Shown one piece after another: positions 1-8,481 of a stretch of 64,000 bases of DNA. The stretch is from Arthrobacter pascens. GTDB lineage: Bacteria > Actinomycetota > Actinomycetes > Actinomycetales > Micrococcaceae. Numbering within the stretch: the stretch's first letter is position 1; every line of letters starts with the position of its first letter. The stretch lies in the NCBI RefSeq assembly GCF_017052465.1, contig NZ_JAFHKT010000143.1, forward strand, positions 124,001 to 188,000. Direction: 5' to 3'. Below the pieces are notes generated by a model. The model was not told where the DNA came from, ran no database searches, and worked only from the letters and a program-made list of their open reading frames with translations. The position numbers and the translations under genes were made by a program.

Positions 1-2
1 AC

Positions 3-389
3 GAGCCGCCAGCGGAGGAGGAACCGCCGGCCGAGGAGCAGCCTCCTGTTGTGGCACCCCCGGTTGTGGCACCCCCGGTGGTAGCACCGCCGGCGGTTGT
101 GGTACCCGAGGCTCCAGTGGTCAAGCCCGTGGTAAAGCCGGTGGTCAAGCCTGCGGCAAAGCCTGTGGCGAAGCCGGCAGCAGCTGCTCCTGCAGCTGCG
201 GCGCCGGTTGCGGCGGTGCCTGTTGCAGCTCCTGCGACCAATGCGGGCTACAACGTGCAGACGGCTGCCGGAGCGGGACCCGAGAGCGGGATTCCTGCTT
301 GGCTGGCCGCCCTGACAGCCCTCTTTACGGGCCTGTCCGCCGTAGTTCTGGCGCGGGGTGGTGCCCGGGCCAGGAAGCTTGGCAGCTAA
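3..389 (+). CDS. C-terminal part of a Pro/Val/Ala-rich envelope-associated protein (5' end outside window)
   Basis: The reading frame is open from the left edge, so the gene starts outside the window. The visible part begins with Glu/Pro-rich sequence. It continues as a low-complexity tract built from short repeats such as APPVV and KPVV/KPAA, mirrored by near-identical 15-bp DNA repeats around 48-110. It ends with a hydrophobic helix (IPAWLAALTALFTGLSAVVL) and a basic tail (ARGGARARK). A disordered stalk, one membrane helix and a positive tail is the usual C-terminal layout of an actinobacterial surface protein. No clear LPxTG motif precedes the helix. A sortase gene follows 75 bp downstream, so this protein may be its substrate, which is inference. 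The function of the missing N-terminal part is unknown. Confidence 0.7.
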   Translation, partial: EPPAEEEPPAEEQPPVVAPPVVAPPVVAPPAVVVPEAPVVKPVVKPVVKPAAKPVAKPAAAAPAAAAPVAAVPVAAPATNAGYNVQTAAGAGPESGIPAWLAALTALFTGLSAVVLARGGARARKLGS

Positions 390-464
390 ACGGTAGCGGC
401 TTGAGGGTGCCACGTGGCTGGGACGTGGCACCCTCCTATCCGATTCCCGCCAAAAGGAGGAGCC

Positions 465-1238
465 ATGGGCAGCCATCGACATAACAGGGAGGCGGAGCGT
501 GGGGGCAGCCGAAGGCTGCTGCTCAGCTACGTGGACCTGCTTGTGTTGTCATTCTGCTGTCTGGGGATTCTGACTGCCTGGCTCATCTATGGCGCCGCCG
601 GTACCGGCCTGTCAAATGCCTCCGCCGTGGACGCGCCCGTTGTCCGGTATTCACCTGGCGGGCCGGTGACCCAGTTTCCAGCGGGCCCGCAAGCAGGGAC
701 GAGCCCGACTCCCGCCGCCACAGCGACGGCTCCCGCTGCAGGCAAGGCTGCCGCTCCCGCAAAAGCTGCGGCCCCGAAGCCGCTGGCCATTACCGCCGCA
801 CCGCCGGAGCGAATCATCTATCCTGCTGCCGGCATGGACGTCGTGGTGCACCCGCTGAAGCCGGGCGGCGGCGATGTCGACAGTCGGTCCATCGTGCCAC
901 CGGAGACCATGGACGGATACTGGCTCACACCGTACGGCCAGCCCGGGGTCGGCTCCGTGAACACCACCTACGTCATCGGGCATAGCTGGGAGGGCCAGGA
1001 CGCGCCCTTCAACCACCTCAGTTCAGCGGCAGTCCCAGGGGACATCTTTACCGTCGTTACTGCCAAGGCAAAACTTGCCTACCGGGTTGACTCCGTCACG
1101 ACCTATACGAAGTCCACCTTGAAGGACAGCCCCATCTGGTCTGTTGTTCCGAACCGCCTCGTGCTGGTCAGTTGCTACACCCAGGACCTCTGGGGCAAGA
1201 ATGTGGCCGTTGTGGCCTCGCCGGTGCCAGCCAAATGA
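465..1238 (+). CDS. Sortase family protein (class E/F-like), membrane-anchored
   Basis: 257 aa. The ATG at 465 follows a strong ribosome binding site (AAAAGGAGG). Residues about 18-47 form an N-terminal membrane helix. Residues about 75-112 are an Ala/Pro/Thr linker and about 118-257 form the sortase beta-barrel. The catalytic His is in YVIGHSW (His173) and the Cys in LVSCYT (Cys237). The catalytic Arg normally found shortly after the Cys is not obvious; a Lys (245) lies there and an Arg (231) precedes the Cys. Sortases are extracytoplasmic transpeptidases that cleave a C-terminal sorting signal. The adjacent upstream gene encodes a stalk-plus-helix protein, a plausible partner. The subclass is inferred from the short single-domain form. 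Confidence 0.85.
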   Translation: MGSHRHNREAERGGSRRLLLSYVDLLVLSFCCLGILTAWLIYGAAGTGLSNASAVDAPVVRYSPGGPVTQFPAGPQAGTSPTPAATATAPAAGKAAAPAKAAAPKPLAITAAPPERIIYPAAGMDVVVHPLKPGGGDVDSRSIVPPETMDGYWLTPYGQPGVGSVNTTYVIGHSWEGQDAPFNHLSSAAVPGDIFTVVTAKAKLAYRVDSVTTYTKSTLKDSPIWSVVPNRLVLVSCYTQDLWGKNVAVVASPVPAK

Positions 1239-1261
1239 CCCGACCGGTCCCTGCTGTCTGA

Positions 1262-1305
1262 ATAATGAGACGGTTTGACCAGAATGTGGATCGCTTGGCT
1301 ACTCT
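1262..1305 (+). promoter_or_regulatory. Candidate leu-regulator operator and leuB promoter
   Basis: Positions 1262-1273 read ATAATGAGACGG. The exact reverse complement occurs at 14314-14325, inside the operator region between the IclR regulator and leuC. Just downstream lie a -35-like TTGACC (1275-1280) and a -10-like TACTCT (1300-1305), 19 nt apart. The -10 is only 7 nt from the leuB ATG, which suggests a leaderless message with the regulator bound over or next to the -35 element. Confidence 0.5.
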
Positions 1306-1312
1306 GAAAAAC

Positions 1313-2365
1313 ATGAGCGCATCAACGATCAATCTCGCTGTCATCCCCGGCGACGGCATCGGCCCCGAGGTCACCGCCGAAGCCCTCAAGGTCCTCGAAA
1401 AGGTGGTCGCCGCCGAGGGCGTCACCCTCGAACAGACCCACTACAAGCTGGGTGCGCAGCACTGGCTCGAGACGGGCGAGACGCTTCCGGACGCGGTTCT
1501 GGAGGATCTGCGGACCCGGGACGCCATCCTGTTCGGCGCCGTTGGCGCGGCCCCCGGGGACACCCGGATTCCGTCCGGCATCATTGAGCGCGAGATGCTG
1601 CTCAAGCTGCGCTTCAGCCTGGACCACTACGTGAACCTGCGGCCCTCCAAGCTGTACGGCGGCGTGGGCAGCCCGTTGTCCAACCCGGGGAACATCGACT
1701 TCATCGTGGTCCGCGAAGGCACAGAGGGGCCCTATGTGGGCAACGGCGGCACGCTGCGGGGCGGAACCCGCCATGAAGTGGCCACGGAAGTTTCCCTGAA
1801 CACTGCCCACGGCGTGGAGCGGGTGGTTCGCGACGCCTTCCGGCGCGCCAACGAGCGCCCGCGCAAGAAACTGACGCTGGTCCACAAGCACAACGTCCTG
1901 GTGTACGCAGGCCATCTGTGGAAGCGCACGGTCGAGGCCGTGGCCCAGGAATTCCCCGAAGTCAGCCACGACTACCTGCACATCGACGCCGCCACCATTT
2001 TCATGGTCACGGACCCCGCACGCTTCGATGTGATTGTCACGGACAACCTGTTCGGCGACATCATCACGGACCTTGCGGCAGCCATTACCGGCGGCATCGG
2101 TCTCGCCGCCTCCGGCAACATCAACATGGACCGTACGGCGCCGTCCATGTTCGAGCCTGTCCACGGGTCTGCGCCGGACATCGCCGGGCAGCAGAAGGCG
2201 GACCCCACGGCTGCCATCCTGTCGGCGGCGCTCCTGCTGGAGCATCTTGGCTATTCCGCCGCGGCACAAAGGATCGAAGCCGCCGTGGTGGCCGACGTCG
2301 AAAGCCGCAACGGTGAAGTGCGCAGCACCAGCGCCATCGGGGACGCCATCGCGGCGGCCGTTTAG
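1313..2365 (+). CDS. leuB: 3-isopropylmalate dehydrogenase
   Basis: 350 aa, a normal length for the actinobacterial enzyme. It oxidatively decarboxylates 3-isopropylmalate to 2-oxoisocaproate in leucine biosynthesis, with NAD and a divalent metal. The N-terminal [12 protein letters not shown] and the substrate/metal motif around [15 protein letters not shown] are diagnostic, as is [13 protein letters not shown] near the NAD site. The ATG at 1313 is preferred over upstream in-frame codons because [17 protein letters not shown] matches the family start. No Shine-Dalgarno sequence precedes it, and a -10-like TACTCT lies 7 nt upstream, so translation may be leaderless. ilvE, the last transaminase step of the pathway, follows. 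Confidence 0.96.
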   Translation: MSASTINLAVIPGDGIGPEVTAEALKVLEKVVAAEGVTLEQTHYKLGAQHWLETGETLPDAVLEDLRTRDAILFGAVGAAPGDTRIPSGIIEREMLLKLRFSLDHYVNLRPSKLYGGVGSPLSNPGNIDFIVVREGTEGPYVGNGGTLRGGTRHEVATEVSLNTAHGVERVVRDAFRRANERPRKKLTLVHKHNVLVYAGHLWKRTVEAVAQEFPEVSHDYLHIDAATIFMVTDPARFDVIVTDNLFGDIITDLAAAITGGIGLAASGNINMDRTAPSMFEPVHGSAPDIAGQQKADPTAAILSAALLLEHLGYSAAAQRIEAAVVADVESRNGEVRSTSAIGDAIAAAV

Positions 2366-2466
2366 GCCAGTCCAGCAGGCGTAAGCTTGACCTGAATTAC
2401 CAATATGCTGCCGTGGTCCGATGCTGAACCACGTTCACATGCCAGGCAGCCGACCGTGGAGGAACC

Positions 2467-3579
2467 ATGACTCAGACTGCCCATGGCGTCGAATTCACCC
2501 AGCATCCCTCGGCCACCCCGAAGTCTGCTGAAGAGCGTGCAGCCATCCTGGCGAACCCGGGATTCGGCAACTACTTCACCGACCACACTGCGATCGTTGA
2601 CTACAAGGTCGACGAACAAGGAAACGGCGGCTGGCACGATGCCCGGATTGAAGCCTACGGACCCATCGCGCTGGACCCCTCGGCCGCCGTGCTCCACTAT
2701 GGCCAGGAGATCTTCGAGGGACTGAAGGCGTACCGGCATGCCGACGGCACCATTTGGACCTTCCGCCCAGAGGCCAACGCCGCGCGCCTGAATCAGTCCG
2801 CCCGCCGCCTTGCCCTGCCGGAGCTTCCCGCAGAATACTTCCTCGGCGCCATCCGCGAACTCGTGGCAGCGGACAAGGAATGGGTCCCCTCGGGCGACGG
2901 CGAAGCGCTCTACCTTCGTCCGTTCATGATTGCCACCGAGGCGTTCCTGGGGGTCCGGGCCGCGAGGGAAGTGTCCTTCAGGGTCATCGCCTCGCCGGCG
3001 GGCAACTACTTCGGCGGCGAGCTCAAGCCGGTCTCCATCTGGATTTCCCGCCAGTACGCCCGGGCGGGCCGCGGCGGCACCGGGGCGGCCAAGTGCGGCG
3101 GCAACTACGCGGCGTCGCTGATCGCGCAGCAGGAGGCAGAGGCGAACGGCTGCAAGCAGGTGCTGTTCCTGGACCAGTTCAATGACAATGCGGTTGAGGA
3201 ACTCGGCGGCATGAACGTGTTCTTCGTGATGAAGGACGGTTCGCTCGTCACCCCGGCACTGACCGGCACCATCCTCGAAGGCGTCACGCGGATGTCCGTC
3301 ATCCAGGTGGCCAAGGACATGGGCCGGGACGTGAGCGAGCGCAAGATCACGCTGGATGAATGGCGGGACGGCGTGGCCTCCGGCGATATCACCGAGGTCT
3401 TCGCCTGCGGTACGGCGGCGGTGATCACTCCCATCGGCGTGCTCAAGGACGAGACGGAATTCATCGGTTCCGAGGATGCCAAAGCGGGCGAGACCACCAT
3501 GGCCATCCGCGAGCACCTTTTGGGTATCCAGACCGGAACGGTTGCGGACACGCACGGCTGGCTCACCAGGCTCGCCTGA
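2467..3579 (+). CDS. ilvE: Branched-chain amino acid aminotransferase
   Basis: 370 aa, fold-type IV PLP enzyme that interconverts Leu/Ile/Val and their 2-oxo acids with glutamate. Family marks include [14 protein letters not shown] near residue 80, the PLP lysine region [14 protein letters not shown] near 200, the [17 protein letters not shown] motif and the [10 protein letters not shown] phosphate-binding segment. GGAGGAACC directly precedes the ATG at 2467. It follows leuB by about 100 bp, which contains a TTGACC element (2387-2392), so it may have its own promoter. It acts in the cytoplasm as the last step for all three branched-chain amino acids. Confidence 0.96.
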   Translation: MTQTAHGVEFTQHPSATPKSAEERAAILANPGFGNYFTDHTAIVDYKVDEQGNGGWHDARIEAYGPIALDPSAAVLHYGQEIFEGLKAYRHADGTIWTFRPEANAARLNQSARRLALPELPAEYFLGAIRELVAADKEWVPSGDGEALYLRPFMIATEAFLGVRAAREVSFRVIASPAGNYFGGELKPVSIWISRQYARAGRGGTGAAKCGGNYAASLIAQQEAEANGCKQVLFLDQFNDNAVEELGGMNVFFVMKDGSLVTPALTGTILEGVTRMSVIQVAKDMGRDVSERKITLDEWRDGVASGDITEVFACGTAAVITPIGVLKDETEFIGSEDAKAGETTMAIREHLLGIQTGTVADTHGWLTRLA

Positions 3580-3681
3580 CGCTTTTTCCCACGTACGACG
3601 GCGGTTGGCCGGCGGGTGCTGTCGAGGCACCTGGCCGGCCACCCGCCGTCGGCGTTTCCGCTCAAATGCAAGAATGGGTCT

Positions 3682-4479
3682 GTGAATCCGGACACGCCAC
3701 CAGCCTTCGCCGTCAGCAGCACCCTGACCAGGTACCGCCTGGCCCCCAATCCCGGGCCCATGAGCCTGGACGGCACCAATTCGTACATTGTTGCCGCGGC
3801 CGGCCACCCGGGCGTCGCCGTCGTCGACCCCGGACCGCTCGATGAACCCCACCTGCAGGAGCTGGCCGGTGCCGGTTCCGTCGAACTCATCCTCATCACG
3901 CACCGCCACGCTGATCACACCGCAGGCGCTGTACGCCTCCACGAACTCACGGGTGCCCCCGTCCGCGCCGCCGACCCGGCGCACTGCACGGGTGGGGCGC
4001 CGCTCCAGCCGGGCGAGGTTATCTCCGTGGCTGGAACCGAGGTCCGGGTCCTGGCCACTCCGGGACACACCTCCGATTCGGTCTGCTTCCAGCTGCCCCT
4101 CGACGGCCCCGCCGGTTCCGTGCTCACCGGCGACACCATTCTTGGCCGCGGCACCACAGTGCTGGACCACCCGGACGGCCGGCTGGACGATTACCTGTCC
4201 TCCCTCGACCGGCTGGAACTGCTGGGACCGGCCACGGTGCTGCCCGCCCACGGGCCTGTCCTGCCGGCCCTGGATGCTGTGGTGCGGGCCTACCGCAGCC
4301 ACCGGCTGGACCGCCTCGCCCAGATCCGGACGGCCCTGGCCGGCCTGGGCGGGGGCGCCGGAGTCCGGGACGTCACCGACGTCGTCTATGCCGACGTCGA
4401 CCCGTCTGTGCGGCGGGCGGCCGAGAACTCGGTGGCGGCCCAGCTGGAGTACCTGCGCACGCTGCGCGAGCGGATCTGA
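3682..4479 (+). CDS. Metallo-beta-lactamase fold hydrolase
   Basis: 265 aa from GTG 3682. The zinc motif THRHADH (HxHxDH) lies near residue 75. It is followed by TPGHTSDSVCF, a GDTILGRGTT segment containing the bridging Asp, and a C-terminal PAHGP histidine, so all metal ligands of the superfamily appear present. The N-terminal NPGPMSLDGTNSYI matches the LACTB2/MBLAC2-like branch, some members of which are ribonucleases or thioesterases. The substrate cannot be read from the sequence. The start has no Shine-Dalgarno sequence; an AAGAAT -10-like hexamer lies 6 nt upstream, fitting a leaderless message. Confidence 0.88.
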   Translation: MNPDTPPAFAVSSTLTRYRLAPNPGPMSLDGTNSYIVAAAGHPGVAVVDPGPLDEPHLQELAGAGSVELILITHRHADHTAGAVRLHELTGAPVRAADPAHCTGGAPLQPGEVISVAGTEVRVLATPGHTSDSVCFQLPLDGPAGSVLTGDTILGRGTTVLDHPDGRLDDYLSSLDRLELLGPATVLPAHGPVLPALDAVVRAYRSHRLDRLAQIRTALAGLGGGAGVRDVTDVVYADVDPSVRRAAENSVAAQLEYLRTLRERI

Positions 4480-4545
4480 CGCGGGCGCGCAGCGGGAAGC
4501 GCGGATGCGGTGGCCGGTCCCGGGCGAGACGGTAGGCTTGGGGCC

Positions 4546-5322
4546 ATGCGTATTGCCCGGTTTGTAGCTGATTCTGATCCCCTCTACGGCGTCGTTGAAG
4601 GCGAGCCAGGCAGTGAGGAGATCACTGTCATCAACGGCGACCCTTTCTTTAACGGTGTGGAACGCACCCACGTCCGCCACAAGCTGGAGGACGTCCGCCT
4701 GCTTGCGCCCATCATCCCGCGCAGCAAGGTGATCGGCGTGGGGCGCAATTTCGCGGAACATGCCCGCGAACTCGGCAACGAAGTGCCCCAGCACCCCCTG
4801 CTGTTCCTGAAGCCCAACACCTCCGTCGTCGGTCCGAACGACCCCGTCGTGCTTCCGGAGTTCTCCGATGAAGTCTCCTACGAGGCCGAACTCTGCGTGG
4901 TGATCGGGCGGATCTGCAAAGACGTTCCGGAAGAGCGCGCGGACGACGTGATCTTCGGATACACCTGCGGCAACGACCTCACCGCCCGGGACGTCCAGAA
5001 AACCGATCTGCAGTGGGCCCGTGCCAAAGGCTTCGACACCTCCGCGCCGCTCGGCCCCTGGATCGAGACCGAGCTTGACCCCGAGGACCTGTCCATCAAG
5101 GGCAGGCTCAATGGCGAGCTCCGCCAGGACGGCAGCACCAACCAGATGATCCGCGGTGTCCGGGAACTCGTCTCCATCGTCTCCAGCGCTTTCACCCTGC
5201 TTCCCGGCGACGTCATCATGACAGGTACCCCGGCGGGCGTGGATCTCGTGCAGGCCGGCGACCGCTTCGAAGTCGAAATCGAGGGCATCGGCAGGCTCTC
5301 GAACCCCATCGTCCGCCGCTAG
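4546..5322 (+). CDS. Fumarylacetoacetate hydrolase family protein
   Basis: 258 aa. The FAH fold is shown by [17 protein letters not shown] near residue 64, then [25 protein letters not shown] with metal-binding acidic residues, and [12 protein letters not shown] near the C terminus. Family members cleave C-C bonds or decarboxylate/isomerise beta-keto acids such as 2-hydroxyhepta-2,4-diene-1,7-dioate or acylpyruvates. The exact substrate is not decidable here. The ATG at 4546 fits the family start MRIARF; a TAGGCT -10-like hexamer ends 7 nt before it with no Shine-Dalgarno sequence, suggesting a leaderless transcript. It sits directly upstream of gltX with the same orientation. Confidence 0.88.
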   Translation: MRIARFVADSDPLYGVVEGEPGSEEITVINGDPFFNGVERTHVRHKLEDVRLLAPIIPRSKVIGVGRNFAEHARELGNEVPQHPLLFLKPNTSVVGPNDPVVLPEFSDEVSYEAELCVVIGRICKDVPEERADDVIFGYTCGNDLTARDVQKTDLQWARAKGFDTSAPLGPWIETELDPEDLSIKGRLNGELRQDGSTNQMIRGVRELVSIVSSAFTLLPGDVIMTGTPAGVDLVQAGDRFEVEIEGIGRLSNPIVRR

Positions 5323-5452
5323 CCCCATTTCGTCAGCATCGCCGGCAGCCGCCACGTGGATCCGCGTGGCGGCTGTTCTGTTGCGGGGCTGCAGCCAACC
5401 GGGCAGTTGCGACGAATTCCCCTGGGAGGCAGGCGGTAAAGTTGGAGTCACT

Positions 5453-6976
5453 ATGACTACTCCTTCTGCGCCCCATGCCGTCTCCAGCTCCGCCCTCCGT
5501 GAAGTCACCGCCGACACCCCCGTCCGGGTCCGGTTCTGCCCTTCGCCCACCGGCACCCCGCACGTCGGCCTGATCCGCACGGCCCTCTTCAACTGGGCCC
5601 ATGCCCGGCACACCGATGGCACGTTCGTGTTCCGCATCGAGGACACGGACGCCGCGCGCGATTCGGAGGAGAGCTACCAGCAGCTGCTTGAAGCACTGAA
5701 ATGGCTGGGCATCACCTGGGAGGAAGGCGTCGAAGTCGGCGGACCGCACGAGCCGTACCGCCAGTCGCAGCGCCTCGACCTCTACAAGGACGTGGTGGCC
5801 AAGCTCATGGAGGCCGGCTACGCGTACGAGTGCTACTCCTCACCGGAGGAGGTTGAGGCGCGGCACCGGGCCGCCGGCCGCGACCCCAAGTTGGGCTATG
5901 ACAACTTCGACCGCAATCTTTCCGATGAGCAGCTGGCTGCCTTTAAGGCCGAGGGCCGCCAGCCGGTGCTGCGTGTCCGCATGCCGGACGAGGACGTCAC
6001 CTTCACGGACATGGTGCGCGGCGAAATCACCTTCAAGGCCGGCAGCATCCCGGACTACGTCATTGTCCGCGCCGACGGCTCCCCGCTGTACACCCTGGTC
6101 AACCCCGTCGATGACGCCCTGATGGGCATCACGCATGTCCTCCGCGGCGAGGACCTGCTTTCTTCCACGCCCCGCCAGGTGGTCCTGATCCGGGCGCTGA
6201 TGGACATCGGCGTGGCCAGCTACATGCCCGTCTTCGGGCATCTTCCCTACGTCATGGGGGAGGGCAACAAGAAGCTCTCCAAGCGGGATCCGCAGTCCAA
6301 CCTGTTCCTGCTCCGGGACCGCGGATTCATCCCCGAAGGCCTGCTGAACTACCTCTCGCTGCTCGGCTGGAGCCTGTCTGCCGACGAGGACATTTTCACG
6401 GTGGACCAGCTGATCGAGCACTTCGACGTCAACGACGTCCTGGCCAACCCGGCACGCTTCGACATCAAGAAGGCCGAAGCCATCAACGGCACCCACATCC
6501 GCATGCTTGAACCGGAGGATTTCCGCGGACGCCTGGTCCCCTACCTCCGTGCCGCGGGACTCGTCGGGGACTCGCTGACCGTCCGCGAGGAGGAGATCCT
6601 TGCCGAGGCCGCTCCGCTGATCCAGGAGCGCATCTCCCTGCTGGGCGAAGCCCCCGAAATGCTTGCCTTCCTGTTCAAGGCCGACGACGCCATCGACGTC
6701 GCCGATGACGCCCGCAAGGGCCTTCCCCAGAACCTGGTCGAGGTCCTCGACGCGGCGCTCGCCGCCCTCGAGCCCGTTGGGGAGTGGAGCGCGGAAAACA
6801 TCCAAACCGCCCTGAAGCAGGCGCTGGTGGAGGACCTTGGCATCAAGCCGAGGCTGGCGTTCGGCCCGGTCCGCACTGCCATCTCCGGCCGCCGGATCTC
6901 GCCGCCGCTGTTCGAATCCATGGTCATCCTGGGCAGGGAATCGTCACTGGCGCGGCTGCGCGCCTTCCGCGGCTGA
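5453..6976 (+). CDS. gltX: Glutamyl-tRNA synthetase
   Basis: 507 aa class I aminoacyl-tRNA synthetase. The ATP motif appears as [13 protein letters not shown] (HIGH variant HVGL) near residue 30 and the second signature as KLSKRD near residue 285. Charges tRNA-Glu. In actinobacteria, which usually lack GlnRS, the enzyme normally also misacylates tRNA-Gln for GatCAB. The tRNA-Gln and tRNA-Glu genes lie about 1.1-1.3 kb downstream, so the enzyme and both of its likely substrates are clustered. The ATG at 5453 follows GGAG with 5-nt spacing. Its stop codon overlaps the start of the HAD gene (TGATG), so the two are translationally coupled. Confidence 0.97.
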   Translation: MTTPSAPHAVSSSALREVTADTPVRVRFCPSPTGTPHVGLIRTALFNWAHARHTDGTFVFRIEDTDAARDSEESYQQLLEALKWLGITWEEGVEVGGPHEPYRQSQRLDLYKDVVAKLMEAGYAYECYSSPEEVEARHRAAGRDPKLGYDNFDRNLSDEQLAAFKAEGRQPVLRVRMPDEDVTFTDMVRGEITFKAGSIPDYVIVRADGSPLYTLVNPVDDALMGITHVLRGEDLLSSTPRQVVLIRALMDIGVASYMPVFGHLPYVMGEGNKKLSKRDPQSNLFLLRDRGFIPEGLLNYLSLLGWSLSADEDIFTVDQLIEHFDVNDVLANPARFDIKKAEAINGTHIRMLEPEDFRGRLVPYLRAAGLVGDSLTVREEEILAEAAPLIQERISLLGEAPEMLAFLFKADDAIDVADDARKGLPQNLVEVLDAALAALEPVGEWSAENIQTALKQALVEDLGIKPRLAFGPVRTAISGRRISPPLFESMVILGRESSLARLRAFRG

Positions 6977-7731
6977 TGTCCGGACAGGCGGCCGTGGAGG
7001 CCGGAGCAGTCCTGGACCGCCGGTTCGGCGCGGTGGGCGGCGTCCTTTTCGACATCGACGACACCCTGGTTGACCTGGGATTCGCCATGACCACGGCCCT
7101 GCGCGATGTCAGCGAACACCTCCTGCCCGGCCTAGACCAGGCCGGGTGGGAGAAATTCGGCAGGATCTTCACGCACGAAACCACGCACTACTACGACCGC
7201 TACCTCGCTGGCGAGCTGACCTTCAACGAGCAGCGGCTGCTGCGGGGACGTGCGGCGCTGGGACACTTCGGCGTCGAGCTGGGCGAAGGCGAAGAATCGC
7301 ATAACTGGCTCAGCTCCTATGCCCGGCTGCAGCCCAGCTACGTCAGGGCGTTCGAAGATGTGACGCCGCTCCTGGATGCGCTGGACGCTGCCGGCGTGCC
7401 TTACGGTGCCGTGAGCAACAACGTGCATGACTACCAGCGCGTCAAGCTGGACAGTGCCGGGCTGGATCGGATCCGTGTTCTCGTGGGCACGGACACCGTG
7501 GGCGTGCCCAAGCCCGATCCGGCCATCTACCTGGAAGGTGTGCGCCTCCTGGGCAGCACCGCGGACAGCACGCTGTACGTCGGGGACAACCGGCTGCTCG
7601 ACGCTGAAGGCTCGACGGCGGCCGGCCTGCTGGGTGTCTGGCTGAACCGCGTCGGGGAGTCAGCCCCGGATTTCAGGGGTCACGAGGTGGCCACCCTGCT
7701 GGAGCTGCTGGCCGGGGACCAGGCCGCCTAA
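6976..7731 (+). CDS. HAD-superfamily hydrolase (phosphatase-like)
   Basis: 251 aa. Motif I is FDIDDTLVD with the nucleophile Asp and acid/base Asp, near residue 25. Motif II is GAVSNN, followed by the motif III Lys in GVPKPDP. Motif IV is YVGDNRLLDAEG. A helical cap lies between motifs I and II (about residues 40-125), as in subclass I HADs such as phosphoglycolate phosphatase or YjjG. The ATG overlaps the gltX stop, so the gene is co-transcribed with gltX. Its substrate is unknown; the coupling suggests a housekeeping role. Confidence 0.87.
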   Translation: MSGQAAVEAGAVLDRRFGAVGGVLFDIDDTLVDLGFAMTTALRDVSEHLLPGLDQAGWEKFGRIFTHETTHYYDRYLAGELTFNEQRLLRGRAALGHFGVELGEGEESHNWLSSYARLQPSYVRAFEDVTPLLDALDAAGVPYGAVSNNVHDYQRVKLDSAGLDRIRVLVGTDTVGVPKPDPAIYLEGVRLLGSTADSTLYVGDNRLLDAEGSTAAGLLGVWLNRVGESAPDFRGHEVATLLELLAGDQAA

Positions 7732-8074
7732 CGCACCTTTTCCTGCACGCTGCTTCTTGCACACAGCCCGGCACCGCCGTGGACGTGATGCAGCTAACAG
7801 GCAAAGGGTCGCGGCATGCAGGCCTCCGCGGGGAGCCTCGGCGGCGCGTCGACGGGCCGTCGCCCCCCGGGCGCGCACGGCAACTTCCGCGTAATTCCGG
7901 GGGTTTTGACGCTAGGGCAGGCCCGTGCCGTGCGGAAAGTGGTCGGCCCGCGCCATCGTCTGCGGGGTTCGGGGGCCGATTTGTGCAGGGCAAATCTCTC
8001 GGGTAAAGTAATTACTCGTGCTGAGGCGCTCGGAGCGCAGGATTGATCCTGCGGAACCGGCCCGAAAGTGCCAT
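7732..8074. other. Non-coding 343-bp spacer with probable tRNA promoter
   Basis: I see no convincing gene here. At its right end TTGTGC (7981-7986) and TAAAGT (8004-8009) are spaced by 17 nt and lie about 65 nt before the tRNA-Gln gene, a good match to a housekeeping promoter for the tRNA pair. The remaining GC-rich stretch after the HAD gene shows no clear terminator with a T-tract. Confidence 0.5.
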
Positions 8075-8146
8075 TGGGATATGGTGTAATTGGCAACACT
8101 ACGGTTTCTGGTACCGTCATTCTAGGTTCGAGTCCTGGTATCCCAG
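8075..8146 (+). tRNA. tRNA-Gln (anticodon CTG)
   Basis: Cloverleaf: acceptor TGGGATA pairs with TATCCCA (8139-8145), with discriminator G at 8146. The D arm ATGG..AATTGGCAAC is followed by the anticodon stem ACGGT/ACCGT with loop TTCTGGT, giving anticodon CTG. The T loop is GGTTCGAGTCC. No CCA is encoded (CGC follows). A U1-A72 end pair, as here, is typical of tRNA-Gln. Confidence 0.96.
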
Positions 8147-8184
8147 CGCTGAAATATCCGCGGAATTCCGCTGGTTTTTCGGAA

Positions 8185-8243
8185 GTTTCAAAGCGAATTA
8201 CCGATTTGAAACAGCTGCTAAGTGTGTGAAACAATCACTTAGC
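8185..8243 (+). other. Two hairpins in the tRNA-Gln/tRNA-Glu spacer
   Basis: GTTTCAAA (8185-8192) pairs with TTTGAAAC (8205-8212), and GCTAAGTG (8217-8224) pairs with CACTTAGC (8236-8243). Neither has a T-tract, so they are more likely processing or folding elements of a shared tRNA precursor than terminators. The spacer is clearly more AT-rich than its surroundings. Confidence 0.5.
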
Positions 8244-8277
8244 CCGAATGGCAGAGATGCTGATCGGAAAAGTACAC

Positions 8278-8350
8278 GGCCCCATCGTATAGCGGCCTAG
8301 TACGCCGCCCTCTCACGGCGGTAACGCGGGTTCGAATCCCGCTGGGGTCA
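8278..8350 (+). tRNA. tRNA-Glu (anticodon CTC)
   Basis: Acceptor GGCCCCA pairs with TGGGGTC (8343-8349, one G-T pair), with discriminator A at 8350 and an encoded CCA at 8351-8353. The anticodon stem CCGCC/GGCGG holds loop CTCTCAC, so the anticodon is CTC. The T arm is CGGGTTCGAATCCCG. A rho-independent terminator follows immediately. Confidence 0.97.
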
Positions 8351-8355
8351 CCAAC

Positions 8356-8388
8356 ATCCCCCGGAGCTTAGGCTCCGGGGGATTTTTT
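8356..8388 (+). terminator. Rho-independent terminator after tRNA-Glu
   Basis: ATCCCCCGGAGC (8356-8367) and GCTCCGGGGGAT (8372-8383) form a perfect 12-bp stem with a TTAG loop, followed by a T run. Confidence 0.93.
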
Positions 8389-8481
8389 GTTGTCACGCTG
8401 CGTGCCTGTCCTGGCGGCGCTATGGCCAACATGTGACCACTGCCATACCCTGAACCCAGTCAAAACTCATTGGGGGAAACC

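Noticed and set aside
2381..2392. GTAAGCTTGACC repeated exactly at 29401-29412
   Set aside because: Spacing to any -10 element differs at the two places and the downstream genes are unrelated; a chance match or a bare -35 motif is enough to explain it.
2362..5646. A very long minus-strand open frame opposite ilvE, the MBL gene and the FAH gene
   Set aside because: It is antisense to three well-supported genes and has a composition set by GC-rich third positions; no domain is visible.
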